From Ferribacterium limneticum (GTDB taxonomy: Bacteria > Pseudomonadota > Gammaproteobacteria > Burkholderiales > Rhodocyclaceae), in contig NZ_CP075190.1 in NCBI RefSeq assembly GCF_020510585.1, forward strand, positions 496,001 through 560,000: a stretch of DNA of 64,000 bases, in the 5' to 3' direction. How positions within the stretch are numbered: the first letter of the stretch is position 1; the number at the start of each line of letters is the position of its first letter. Below the pieces are notes generated by a model. It saw only the letters and a list, made by a program, of their open reading frames with translations. It had not been told where the DNA came from and ran no database searches. This document shows positions 1 through 8,255 of this stretch, piece after piece. Made by a program: the position numbers and the translations under genes.

Positions 1-1701
1 GATACCGCCCAGGCGTTCCTGGATGTAGTTGCCGAAGCGCCCGGCGCGCTCGCTGCCGGCCAGCGCTTGCAGCCAGCGCAGGCGGGCGATGCGCGGGCCG
101 ATGTCGGCGTAGGCGGCGCGGTTGTCGAAATAGCCTGTGATCAGGCCGGAGAGGAACAGGTAGAAACCGGCGATGGCAGCGTGCGGCAGCGCCCAGGACA
201 GTGGGTCGAGGTCGGCGATCAGGTGGACGCCTTTGTCAACCGTGATGGCCGGCTCGCCAGCCCAGTAGCTCAGGCCGAAGCCGACGGCGATGGCGACGGG
301 CAGGGCAACCATGACGTTGCCGGCAATGGCGGCCAGCTGGCTGCGGCTGACGGCGGCGGCGACATCGACCAGTCGCTCAAGATCGGCGCTGCGCGTTGGC
401 TTGATGTCGCCGAGCAGGCCGGCCAGCGTCTGCGCCGTCATCGCCGGCTGCTTGGTGGCGACTGTCATGCCGAGCAGGAAGATGATGACGAAGCCGAGAC
501 CGTAAATCATGCTGAACAGGAAAGCTTCGCCGAACAGCGGTGTTTGCAGCGCGGCGGCCTTGATCTTGAGCAGCGCCATGAGGCCGATGATGACGCCGGC
601 GCCGGCCGCCGAGCGCCACATTTTGCCGTAGTCGGCAGGCGTGTCGCAGATGTAATGCTCGCCCGAGCGCGCCGCGTTTTCGGTGACGCGCACGGCGAGC
701 AGGCGGGAGAGTTGGGCAACGTAAAAACGCAGGCTGTTGCGGCGGTTTTCGGCGAGAAAAGCGGCGTGGGCGAATTCGCCCCAGGACTGGATGGCCTCGC
801 CGCGGGTGGTTGATAGCTGGCTGGCGGTGAGGATGGCGGCGAGGTCGCGCAGGCGTTCCAGGCTTTGCTCGGCACGCGTCAACAGGTATGAAAGATGAAG
901 GCTCGTGCCGACAGTGAGCGCCCGCTTGCGGATGCGTTGCAGGGTGTTCTGGCACTGGTCGGCGATGACCAGTAGCTGGCTGCCATCGTCGGCGACCTGT
1001 TCGGGATCGCTGAGTGTGGCGCGGAAGGCATTGACGAAATCGAGCGCCTCGGCCGAGAGGGCGACGAAGCTCGGCGTGTCATCGTCGAGATTGGGCGAGG
1101 CGCGCCTCAGTTCGTTTTCGATGCCGAGACCGCTGACCCGGTGGGCGAGCAACAGCACGGCGTCGAGCATTTGTTCCTGGATGCGGTGCCAGTCGATATT
1201 GCGCAGTTCCTCGGCCGGGGCGAGCAGCGACCAGAAGCGTTGCGAGGCGTCGGACGGGATGGCCTCGAGCCAGCGCCAGTCGTTGGTCTGGTCGTAGATG
1301 ACGTGCAGGCAGTCTTTCAGCCGGCGCTCGTCGGGGACTTCCGGTAGCAGGCGACTGCCGAGGATGCGCCACCATTCCGAGAAAAAGCCGGTGCCCGGCA
1401 GCACGCCGCTTTCGGTGAAGAAGGTGACGAGCCGGCGGGTGGCGACGAAATGCACGACGTGGCTGCGAAAGGCAGCGAGCAAGGCCGGATCGGATTCGAG
1501 CCGGTCGAGCATGAACTGGTAACGTTCTGGTGATCCGCCGTCGCGCCGGTTTTGCGGGCGCAGGGCGGCAACCAGCCGGCGCATCAGTTCCAGCGTATCG
1601 GCTTCAGGGTTGCGAAAGCGGTTCAGGGCATCGGCCAGCGGGTCGCCAACCGGCGATGCCTGGCCAAACAGCCAGAGAAAAAAGGCTTGGATCTTTGTCA
1701 T
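1..1701 (-). CDS. Site-specific recombinase family membrane protein (Gcr-like), partial
   Basis: An uninterrupted minus-strand frame begins with ATG at 1701 (MTKIQAFFLWLFGQ) and stays open for 567 codons to the left edge, so the C-terminus is missing. The N-terminal half is soluble and helix-rich (e.g. FFSEWWRILGSRLLPEVPDE). The second half has several hydrophobic segments, e.g. FLFSMIYGLGFVIIFLLG and LPHAAIAGFYLFLSGLITG. This matches the Neisseria gcr-type 'site-specific recombinase' family (about 650-700 aa). The family name comes from a gonococcal study; the membrane segments make a classical recombinase role doubtful. The family assignment is from memory of its sequence character; the partial boundary is certain. 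Confidence 0.72.
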   Translation of the reverse strand, partial: MTKIQAFFLWLFGQASPVGDPLADALNRFRNPEADTLELMRRLVAALRPQNRRDGGSPERYQFMLDRLESDPALLAAFRSHVVHFVATRRLVTFFTESGVLPGTGFFSEWWRILGSRLLPEVPDERRLKDCLHVIYDQTNDWRWLEAIPSDASQRFWSLLAPAEELRNIDWHRIQEQMLDAVLLLAHRVSGLGIENELRRASPNLDDDTPSFVALSAEALDFVNAFRATLSDPEQVADDGSQLLVIADQCQNTLQRIRKRALTVGTSLHLSYLLTRAEQSLERLRDLAAILTASQLSTTRGEAIQSWGEFAHAAFLAENRRNSLRFYVAQLSRLLAVRVTENAARSGEHYICDTPADYGKMWRSAAGAGVIIGLMALLKIKAAALQTPLFGEAFLFSMIYGLGFVIIFLLGMTVATKQPAMTAQTLAGLLGDIKPTRSADLERLVDVAAAVSRSQLAAIAGNVMVALPVAIAVGFGLSYWAGEPAITVDKGVHLIADLDPLSWALPHAAIAGFYLFLSGLITGYFDNRAAYADIGPRIARLRWLQALAGSERAGRFGNYIQERLGGI

Positions 1702-1789
1702 ATTTATTGGGGGTCCGGAGTGGCCGTCTTGGTATCGGACGGACCCATGGTAGCGGAGATAAAGCCGCCCCGCCATGTGCAACAAGTGG

Positions 1790-1816
1790 TTGAAATGTGA
1801 CGATTCGTAATAGAAT
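1790..1816 (+). promoter_or_regulatory. Candidate sigma-70 promoter for the OmpA-like gene
   Basis: TTGAAA (1790-1795) and TAGAAT (1811-1816) are separated by 15 bp, slightly short, and lie about 55 bp before the OmpA-like start at 1870. The area is AT-rich compared with its flanks. No other -35/-10 pair stands out in the 168-bp gap. Confidence 0.35.
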
Positions 1817-1869
1817 TAGGCAGCTTCAAAATACCCCTTCATCCTAATTACTACACCGGGACTGCCAAT

Positions 1870-2523
1870 ATGAATATCATCAAAAAATCTCTGGTTCTGG
1901 CCCTGCTGGCCGGCATCGGTTTCTCTGCTGTTGCTCAAGAACGCGTTTACCTGATCGACGGCCGTGACGTCGTCGCCAAGTCCGGTTTCGGCCTGTGCTG
2001 GCGTACCGGCTACTGGACCCCGGCCGCTGCTGCCGCCGACAAGGCCGGTTGCGAGTGCGACAAGGACCTCCTGCCGAAGGAAGCCTGCGAGCCGAAGGTT
2101 GCTGCTGCTCCGGCTCCGGCCGCTGCGACCGGCGTCAAGCCGTCCGGCGAGAAGATCACCGTCGCTGCCGACGCCCTGTTCGACTTCAACAAGGCTGTCT
2201 TGCGTCCGGCCGGCAAGGCCAAGCTCGACGAGCTGGTTTCCAAGGCCAAGGCCATCAAGCTTGAAGTGATCCTGGCCGTTGGCCACACCGACCGCATCGG
2301 TGGTGACGCCTACAACCAGAAGCTGTCCGAGAAGCGCGCTGCCGCCGTCAAGGAATACCTGGTCGCCAAGGGCATCGAAGCCAACCGTGTTTACACCGAA
2401 GGCAAGGGCGAGAAGCAGCCGGTTACCGGCGACAAGTGCAAGGGTAACGCCAAGACCAAGGCCCTGATCGACTGCCTGCAGCCGGATCGTCGCGTTGATA
2501 TCGAAGTCATCGGCACCAAGTAA
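1870..2523 (+). CDS. OmpA family outer-membrane/peptidoglycan-binding protein
   Basis: The 217-aa product has a signal peptide (MNIIKKSLVLALLAGIGFSAVAQ), a short Cys-containing segment (GFGLCWRTGYW, CECDKD), an Ala/Pro linker and a C-terminal OmpA domain. The domain shows LFDFNKAVLRP and GHTDRIGGDAYNQKLSEKRA with the peptidoglycan-contacting Asp/Arg region, ending QPDRRVDIEV. It should sit in the outer membrane or periplasm and bind the cell wall through meso-diaminopimelate. Small OmpA proteins of this type are among the most abundant envelope proteins of Rhodocyclales. Codon use is strongly biased (AAG, CTG, GTT/GCT), suggesting high expression. A strong terminator follows directly. Confidence 0.93.
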   Translation: MNIIKKSLVLALLAGIGFSAVAQERVYLIDGRDVVAKSGFGLCWRTGYWTPAAAAADKAGCECDKDLLPKEACEPKVAAAPAPAAATGVKPSGEKITVAADALFDFNKAVLRPAGKAKLDELVSKAKAIKLEVILAVGHTDRIGGDAYNQKLSEKRAAAVKEYLVAKGIEANRVYTEGKGEKQPVTGDKCKGNAKTKALIDCLQPDRRVDIEVIGTK

Positions 2524-2543
2524 TTCGCCGACGCTTCAAGGAA

Positions 2544-2570
2544 AGCCCTGCTTCGGCAGGGTTTTTTTTC
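2544..2570 (+). terminator. Rho-independent terminator of the OmpA-like gene
   Basis: Perfect stem CCCTGC/GCAGGG (2546-2551 and 2556-2561) with a TTCG tetraloop followed by eight T residues, 20 bp after the stop codon. Confidence 0.92.
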
Positions 2571-2580
2571 GGATGAAGGA

Positions 2581-4773
2581 TTGATTTTGCTGCTCCGCCG
2601 CCTCGCTGCCGTTTTCATTTTTAGCCTTTTTTTCCAGTCGACCGTAGCATTCGCCGCCGACGCGGCCCGGCCGCGCATCGGCCTCGTGCTGGGCGGTGGC
2701 GGGGCACGCGGGGCGGCGCATATCGGCGTGCTGGAGGTTTTGCAGAAGCTGCGCGTACCGATCGATTGTGTGGCCGGCACGAGCATGGGGGCGCTGATCG
2801 CCGGCGCCTGGGCGGCCGGCATGTCGCCGGAAAAGATGCGTGAGGCGCTGGCCGCGGCGGACTGGAACGACATTTTCGTCGACAACCCGGAATACGCCGA
2901 GATGAGCTACCGCAACAAACTGGTCTCGCGGAGCTATCTGCCCGGTTCGGAGAGCGGCGTTTCGGCGACCGGCGTGGCCTACCAGGGCGGCGTCGTGGCC
3001 GGGCAGAAGATCAAACTGTTCTTCAACCAGTTGGTGCGCGCCAATCAGGGCGAACGCAACATCGAGGAGCTGCCGCTGCCGCTGTCGATCATCGCCACCG
3101 ATATCGGCACGGGCGAGCGCGTGGTGTTCCGCGATGGCGCGCTGACCACGGCGATGCGTGCCAGCATGTCGGTGCCTGGTCTGCTCGCGCCGGTCGATCA
3201 TCACGGCCGCAAGCTGGTCGATGGCGGACTGGTCGATAACCTGCCGATTTCGGAAGTCCGCGAGCGCTGCCAGGCCGATGTGGTGATCGCTGTTAACGTT
3301 GGCTCGCCGCTGCTCAAGGCTGACGAGGTCGGCTCGCTGCTGACGGTGTCGGCGCAGATGGTCGGCATCCTGACCGAACAGAACGTCAGCCGTTCGCTGG
3401 CCATGCTCAAGCCGGGCGACATTTACCTCCAGCCCGAGCTCAAAGGCATCACCGCGGCCGATTTTACGAAACATGCCGAGTCGGCCGAGAGCGGGCGCTT
3501 GGCGGCCGAAGGGGCGATTGAGAAACTGGCTCGCCTGAGTGCCAGCGAATCGGCCTACGCCGCGTGGTGGCAGGCCATCGAAGTCAGCCGGCGCAGCTCG
3601 CCACGCATCGACGCAATCGAGATTGTCGGGCTGGAACGGGCCAATCAGGGCGTTATCGAGCGCTATCTGAGCGTCCAGCCGGGCGAAACCATCCGGCCGT
3701 CGGTGATCAACCGCGACCTGTTGCGCATGTATGGCGACGGTTACTACGAAAGCGTCGATTACACCGTGCTGGCCCAGCGCGACCGCAACATTCTGCGCGT
3801 CATGCCGATCGAAAAGCGCTGGGGGCCGGATTACGCCCGCTTCGCCATCAATCTGCAGGCCGACAACAGCCAGGGCTCGACTTTCGGCCTGCGCGCCGCC
3901 TATCACCAGACCTGGCTCAACCACCTTGGTGGCGAGCTGATCTACCACGGCGAAATCGGCTCGAACAACCGCCTCGGCATCAATTACTACCAGCCGCTCG
4001 ACGCCCGCCAGCGCCTCTTCTTCGAAGGCACGGCCGGGGCCGGCCAAACCCGCCTCAATGTCTACGAAGACGACAAGCGCATCGCCCAGTACCGCGACAG
4101 CGAAACCGGCGTTGGCGCTTATCTTGGTGCCAACATTGGCTTGCTCGGGCCGGTTCGTGTGGGCTGGGTGCAGCGCCATCGCTATTTCGAGCTCGATATC
4201 GGCGATCCCTCCCTGCCCAGAGGCGACAAGAAAATGACCGGCTGGAAGGCCAGCCTCGACTTCGACCAGTTCGACCGCGTGTACTTCCCGACACGCGGCT
4301 GGGCAGCGCAGCTTTCGTGGTTCGAGTCGCCTGGCAGCAACTACGCGCGCGCCGATGCCGACCTGCGCGGCGCCTACGCCTTCGGCGGCACGGTCTTCAA
4401 TGCCCGCCTGCGCTATACCGGCTCGCCGCGCGGCAACTTGCCGGTTTTCGACGCCGGCACATTGGGCGGCTTCCTGAACCTGACGGCTTTCGCGCCGAGC
4501 CAGATCATCGGCGACGACATTCGCTACGTCGGCGTGCGCGGCGAACAGATCATCGGCCGCCTGCCGCTCGGCCTGCGCGGCGACATGCGCATCGGGCTGG
4601 CGCTGGAAATGGCCAAGGTCGGCTCTCCTTACTCCGAATCGACGCGGGTCGGCGTGCTCGACTCGGCGGCCTTGTACCTTGGCGGTCAGACACCGTTCGG
4701 GCCAGCTTACGTCGGCTTCGGCTATTCGACGAGCGGCGTCTCGAACCTCTTCCTGTTTGTCGGGACGCCTTGA
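2581..4773 (+). CDS. Patatin-like phospholipase, type Vd autotransporter (PlpD-like)
   Basis: The 730-aa product joins a patatin domain, a POTRA-like segment and a C-terminal Omp85/surface-antigen beta-barrel, the layout of type Vd secreted lipases. Patatin motifs visible: oxyanion loop GGGGARG (about residues 38-44), nucleophile GTSMG (Ser68) and catalytic DGG (about 214). The POTRA region starts near RIDAIEIVGLERANQG (about 342). Starts are TTG: 2581 touches the AAGGA ribosome site (2576-2580), so TTG at 2587 has better spacing. The signal-peptide core (VFIFSLFFQSTVAFA) is encoded by a degenerate copy of the dispersed repeat at 2611-2652. Predicted to hydrolyse phospholipids at the cell surface; substrate unknown. 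Confidence 0.9.
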   Translation: MILLLRRLAAVFIFSLFFQSTVAFAADAARPRIGLVLGGGGARGAAHIGVLEVLQKLRVPIDCVAGTSMGALIAGAWAAGMSPEKMREALAAADWNDIFVDNPEYAEMSYRNKLVSRSYLPGSESGVSATGVAYQGGVVAGQKIKLFFNQLVRANQGERNIEELPLPLSIIATDIGTGERVVFRDGALTTAMRASMSVPGLLAPVDHHGRKLVDGGLVDNLPISEVRERCQADVVIAVNVGSPLLKADEVGSLLTVSAQMVGILTEQNVSRSLAMLKPGDIYLQPELKGITAADFTKHAESAESGRLAAEGAIEKLARLSASESAYAAWWQAIEVSRRSSPRIDAIEIVGLERANQGVIERYLSVQPGETIRPSVINRDLLRMYGDGYYESVDYTVLAQRDRNILRVMPIEKRWGPDYARFAINLQADNSQGSTFGLRAAYHQTWLNHLGGELIYHGEIGSNNRLGINYYQPLDARQRLFFEGTAGAGQTRLNVYEDDKRIAQYRDSETGVGAYLGANIGLLGPVRVGWVQRHRYFELDIGDPSLPRGDKKMTGWKASLDFDQFDRVYFPTRGWAAQLSWFESPGSNYARADADLRGAYAFGGTVFNARLRYTGSPRGNLPVFDAGTLGGFLNLTAFAPSQIIGDDIRYVGVRGEQIIGRLPLGLRGDMRIGLALEMAKVGSPYSESTRVGVLDSAALYLGGQTPFGPAYVGFGYSTSGVSNLFLFVGTP
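2611..2652 (+). repeat. Dispersed 42-bp repeat, degenerate copy in patatin signal peptide
   Basis: Aligns end to end with the family consensus: GTTTTC at the 5' end, a T-rich centre, then TTTCCAGTCGACCGTAGCA in place of TTTCCGGTTGACCGTGGCA. It is read in frame F1 (the DFKI..FRLTVAI frame) and gives VFIFSLFFQSTVAF. It is the most diverged copy accepted; homology rather than chance is an inference. Confidence 0.5.
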
Positions 4774-4821
4774 TTACACGGCGAATGGCATACTGAACGA
4801 CTAATCTTCCAGGAGAAAAAC

Positions 4822-5562
4822 ATGAAATCACGTTTTCTGATGTTCGCCCTGGCGGGGCTGCTGTGCGCCGGTCAGGCCCTGGCCCGGATCAACGTCAATA
4901 CCGCCACTGCCGAAGAGTTGCAGACCCTGAATGGCATCGGGCCGGTACGGGCGCAATTGATCATCGATTATCGCCGTGAGAACGGGCCGTTCAAGTCGAT
5001 TGACGATTTGCGCAAGATTCCGGAGATCCGGGGCACCGTTGTTGAAGGATTGAAGGGCCGGATTACCTACACCGGCCCGACCAAAATTCCCGGGGCTGAG
5101 CGCACTGGCGGGAACGAAAGCGCTGCTCCCGACAGCGCCGCCGCGGCGCCGGCAAAACCGAAGGCGCTTCCGCCGCCCAAACCACTCGCCAAGCCTGTCG
5201 AAAAAGCCGCGCAATCTGCCGCGCCGGCCCCCATAGGTACAGCGAAACCGGCCGGCCCGGCCTCTCCGGCCAGACCGGCGATGCCCGGCAAGTCCGCCAA
5301 CGAGAGTAAGCCAGTTGCCGCATCCACGTCGGCAGATGAGAAACCACCCGCCGCGCTTGCTCCGGCTCGACCCGCCGTGCCTGGCAAGCCGGCCGGTCCG
5401 GCCTCGGTTCCGGCCAAACCAGCCGCTTCCGAAGCCAAACCAGCCGCTCCGTCGGCGGCCCCCGCCAAGCCGGCGTCACCTGTCGCCAAACCGGCTGGTT
5501 CGGCGGTGCACGGTGCGCCGGCAAAACCCGCCAGCCCGGCGCAGCCTGCTGCGGCGTACTGA
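4822..5562 (+). CDS. ComEA-like helix-hairpin-helix protein with Pro/Ala-rich tail
   Basis: The 246-aa product has a signal peptide (MKSRFLMFALAGLLCAGQALA) and one ComEA-type HhH domain (INVNTATAEELQTLNGIG then VRAQLIIDYRRENGPF, residues 23-85). The rest is a low-complexity tail of PAKPA/AKPAA units to the stop. ComEA proteins bind incoming DNA in the periplasm during natural transformation; beta-proteobacterial versions are usually only 80-150 aa, so the tail is unusually long. AGGAGAAAAAC precedes the ATG. The tail resembles cell-wall-spanning Pro/Ala linkers; its role is unknown. The gene precedes the AddB-like helicase-nuclease gene by 26 bp. Confidence 0.85.
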   Translation: MKSRFLMFALAGLLCAGQALARINVNTATAEELQTLNGIGPVRAQLIIDYRRENGPFKSIDDLRKIPEIRGTVVEGLKGRITYTGPTKIPGAERTGGNESAAPDSAAAAPAKPKALPPPKPLAKPVEKAAQSAAPAPIGTAKPAGPASPARPAMPGKSANESKPVAASTSADEKPPAALAPARPAVPGKPAGPASVPAKPAASEAKPAAPSAAPAKPASPVAKPAGSAVHGAPAKPASPAQPAAAY

Positions 5563-5588
5563 TAAGCAGCCGAAATCCCAGGGAACAA

Positions 5589-8255
5589 TTGAGCGATAGC
5601 CTCTACCTCTGCGCGACGACCCGTCTCGCCCAAACGCTGCGTGGCGAGTTGCCGGCGGAGCAGGCGGTCTGGCGCACCCGGCAGGCGCTGACGCTCGGCC
5701 AGTGGTTTGCCACGCTGGCCGACGAAGCGCTGCTCAGCGGCATTGCCGACCTGCCCGTGGGGCTCGACGCATTCTCCGAACGCCTGCTGTGGGAAAAGGT
5801 CATTGCCGCCGCGCTGACCGAAGCGGCGCCGCTTTTCGACATTCAGGGCATGGCGGCTTCCGCTGCCGAAGCGCAGGCGCTGGCCCGGGTCTGGAAAATC
5901 AAGGCGGACGGCAGCGAGTTGTCCGATGAGGCGAAACTGTTCATCGGCTGGCAGGCGGAATTCGCCAAGCGTTGCCGGAGCAACGGCTGGATCGACCCGG
6001 CCGGGCTGCAACGGCAAGTCATCGAACTAATCGCCGCCGGCCATTTCGCGCTGCCGGAAAGCGTCGCCTTCGTCGGTTTTGACCGCTACACGCCGCTCGA
6101 ACGCGACCTCATGGCGGCCCTGACGGGGCGCGGCGTCAGTGTTCAAAATCAGCCAAAATTTCCGGTTGACCGTAGCAATCAAAAAGTCGTCGCCTGCGCC
6201 AATGGCGATGCCGAATGCACCGCCGTGGTCGCCTGGGTGCAGGCGCAGCGGACCGCCAATCCGGCCGGCCGGCTCGGCATCGTGGCGCCCGATCTGGCCG
6301 GCGTGCGTGACCGGCTCGAATTCCTGCTCGACGACGCCCTGCATCCGGGGCTGATCCGTCCCGATGCAGCCGAAGTGCCGCGCGCTTTCAATTTCTCGCT
6401 CGGCCGGGCGCTGGCCGATCTGCCGCTGATCCGCGTTGCCCTCGATTTGCTGGCGCTCGGTAGCGGCCGGGCCAAGATCGAGCAAAGTCGCTTGTCGGCC
6501 TTGCTGCTGGCTGGCGGTTGGTCGGCAGCCGAGGGCGAGGCCGATGGCCGGGCCCGGCTTGATGCCGCCCTGCGCCGCGATCTGCCCTATTTTACGACGT
6601 TGCCGGCCGTGTTGCGGCTGGCCGGGCGTTTGGCCGAGAAGGAGCCGCCGCTCTGCCCGCAAACGATGGCCGCACTCGATGCCTTTGTCACCAAGGCCAG
6701 TACGGCCAGCCGCAAGCTGCCGCCGGGGCAATGGTCGGGAATTTTCCGGGACTGCCTGAAAGCCGCCGGCTGGCCCGGTGACCGGCCGCTATCCAGCCAC
6801 GAATTTCAGGCCCGCCGGGCCTTTGGCGAAGTGCTCGACGGTTTCGGCCGGCTCGACGGCCTGCTCGGGCCGCTGGCCTTTGCCGAGGCCGTCCGTCGCC
6901 TGGCGCAACTTTGTCGCCAGCGCCTGTTCCAGCCCGAAACGCGCGGCCGGCCGGCGATCCAGGTGCTCGGCGTGCTCGAAAGCGCCGGCCTCGATTTCGA
7001 CGCCCTGTGGGTTATGGGCATGAACGACGACCTGTGGCCGCCGCCGCCGCGCCCCAATCCGCTCTTGCCGGCCGAGCTGCTGCGCGCTGCCGGGGCGGCG
7101 CACGCCAGCGCCGAAGTCGAGCTCGATTTCGCCCAGCGCGTCCATGCCCGGCTCGCCCGGTCGGCGCCGGAAGTGACGTTTTCCTTCGCGCAAGCCGACG
7201 GCAATCGTGTCCTGCGGCCGAGTCCGCTGATTGCCGGCATTCCGCTGGCCGCCAACGCCTCGGGCCAAGTCGTGACGCTGGCCCGGCAAATGGCTGGCGA
7301 GTCGGCCTCGGCGCTTGAATTGATAGTTGACGCCATGGCGCCACCGGTCGGCGAGGGCGAGAAAGTCTCCGGCGGCAGCTGGGTTTTGCGCGCCCAGGCG
7401 ATTTGTCCAGCCTGGGCCTACTTCCAGTACCGCCTCGGCGGCGAGGCGATGGATGAGCCGGTCGAAGGGCTCGATCCGGCGGCGCGCGGCACGCTGGTGC
7501 ACGAGGCGCTGGAGGCTTTCTGGACGGCGATTCGCTCATCCGAGGCGCTGGCCGCCCTGGGCGAAATGAGCCGCCAGCAAGCCATCGCCGAAGCCGTGGC
7601 CAAGGCCCTGCAAACCTTCGAACTCGACCGCCGCATCACGCTGCCAGCCCGTTTTCGCGAACTCGAAGCGGCGCGGCTGGCCAAGTTGATTGAAGTTTGG
7701 CTGCAGGTCGAGGCCAAGCGCGGCCTGAGCTTTGATGTCATCGCCTGCGAAGCGCCGGCTGAAGTCGAGATCGAAGGCATCAAGGTCAAGATGATCGTCG
7801 ACCGCATCGACCAGCTGGCCGATGGCCGGCAGGTCATCATCGACTACAAGACCGGCGCCAGCATCGATACCAAAAACTGGGCCGAACAGCGTATCACCGA
7901 GCCGCAACTGCCGATCTACGCCGCGCTGGTCAATGAAGACGTCGCCGCCGTCGTCTTCGCCAAGGTCCTGCTCGACAAGCCGGCCTTCGCCGGCGTCGCC
8001 GACGAAAAGGACATCCTGCCCGGCGTTCAGGGCATCGGCGACGACAAGCAGAAAATCTTCGATCCGGCCGAATTCCCGGACTGGGTCGCCGTCATCACCC
8101 ACTGGCGCGAACGCCTGCATGCCGTGGCCAAAGAGGTCAAACAGGGCCAGGCCGGCGTCGTCTTCGCCGACGAAAAGGCCCTGCAATACTGTGAAGTCCT
8201 GCCCTTGCTGCGCTTGCCTGAGCGGCGCCGCCTGCTCGCGGAGCGGCTGGCATGA
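5589..8255 (+). CDS. AddB-like PD-(D/E)XK nuclease / DNA repair protein
   Basis: The 888-aa product begins at TTG 5589 (LSDSLYLCATTRLAQTLRG). The N-terminal two thirds resemble an inactivated UvrD-fold helicase; the C-terminus is a RecB-type nuclease domain with VDRIDQLADGRQVIIDYKTG (about residues 737-755), containing the Asp and the DYK metal-site residues. It overlaps the next gene by ATGA, so the two subunits are translationally coupled as in AddAB pairs. It fits the 'probable DNA repair protein' family common in betaproteobacteria. Role: resection of double-strand breaks for recombination. A dispersed-repeat copy (6139-6180) supplies VQNQPKFPVDRSN inside the protein. Confidence 0.85.
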   Translation: MSDSLYLCATTRLAQTLRGELPAEQAVWRTRQALTLGQWFATLADEALLSGIADLPVGLDAFSERLLWEKVIAAALTEAAPLFDIQGMAASAAEAQALARVWKIKADGSELSDEAKLFIGWQAEFAKRCRSNGWIDPAGLQRQVIELIAAGHFALPESVAFVGFDRYTPLERDLMAALTGRGVSVQNQPKFPVDRSNQKVVACANGDAECTAVVAWVQAQRTANPAGRLGIVAPDLAGVRDRLEFLLDDALHPGLIRPDAAEVPRAFNFSLGRALADLPLIRVALDLLALGSGRAKIEQSRLSALLLAGGWSAAEGEADGRARLDAALRRDLPYFTTLPAVLRLAGRLAEKEPPLCPQTMAALDAFVTKASTASRKLPPGQWSGIFRDCLKAAGWPGDRPLSSHEFQARRAFGEVLDGFGRLDGLLGPLAFAEAVRRLAQLCRQRLFQPETRGRPAIQVLGVLESAGLDFDALWVMGMNDDLWPPPPRPNPLLPAELLRAAGAAHASAEVELDFAQRVHARLARSAPEVTFSFAQADGNRVLRPSPLIAGIPLAANASGQVVTLARQMAGESASALELIVDAMAPPVGEGEKVSGGSWVLRAQAICPAWAYFQYRLGGEAMDEPVEGLDPAARGTLVHEALEAFWTAIRSSEALAALGEMSRQQAIAEAVAKALQTFELDRRITLPARFRELEAARLAKLIEVWLQVEAKRGLSFDVIACEAPAEVEIEGIKVKMIVDRIDQLADGRQVIIDYKTGASIDTKNWAEQRITEPQLPIYAALVNEDVAAVVFAKVLLDKPAFAGVADEKDILPGVQGIGDDKQKIFDPAEFPDWVAVITHWRERLHAVAKEVKQGQAGVVFADEKALQYCEVLPLLRLPERRRLLAERLA
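6139..6180 (+). repeat. Dispersed 42-bp repeat in the AddB-like gene
   Basis: TTCAAAATCAGCCAAAA followed by TTTCCGGTTGACCGTAGCAA matches the family over its full 42 bp. The host gene reads it in frame F3 (..FPVDR..), giving VQNQPKFPVDRSN between two normal-looking stretches. Confidence 0.9.

Noticed and set aside
235..250. TGTCAACCGTG near the left edge
   Set aside because: Wrong order relative to the repeat core and no flanking similarity; normal coding sequence of the recombinase-family gene.
5150..5550. Repeated PAKPA-coding units as a possible DNA repeat array or CRISPR-like structure
   Set aside because: Irregular unit length, no spacers, and fully explained as a low-complexity protein tail.
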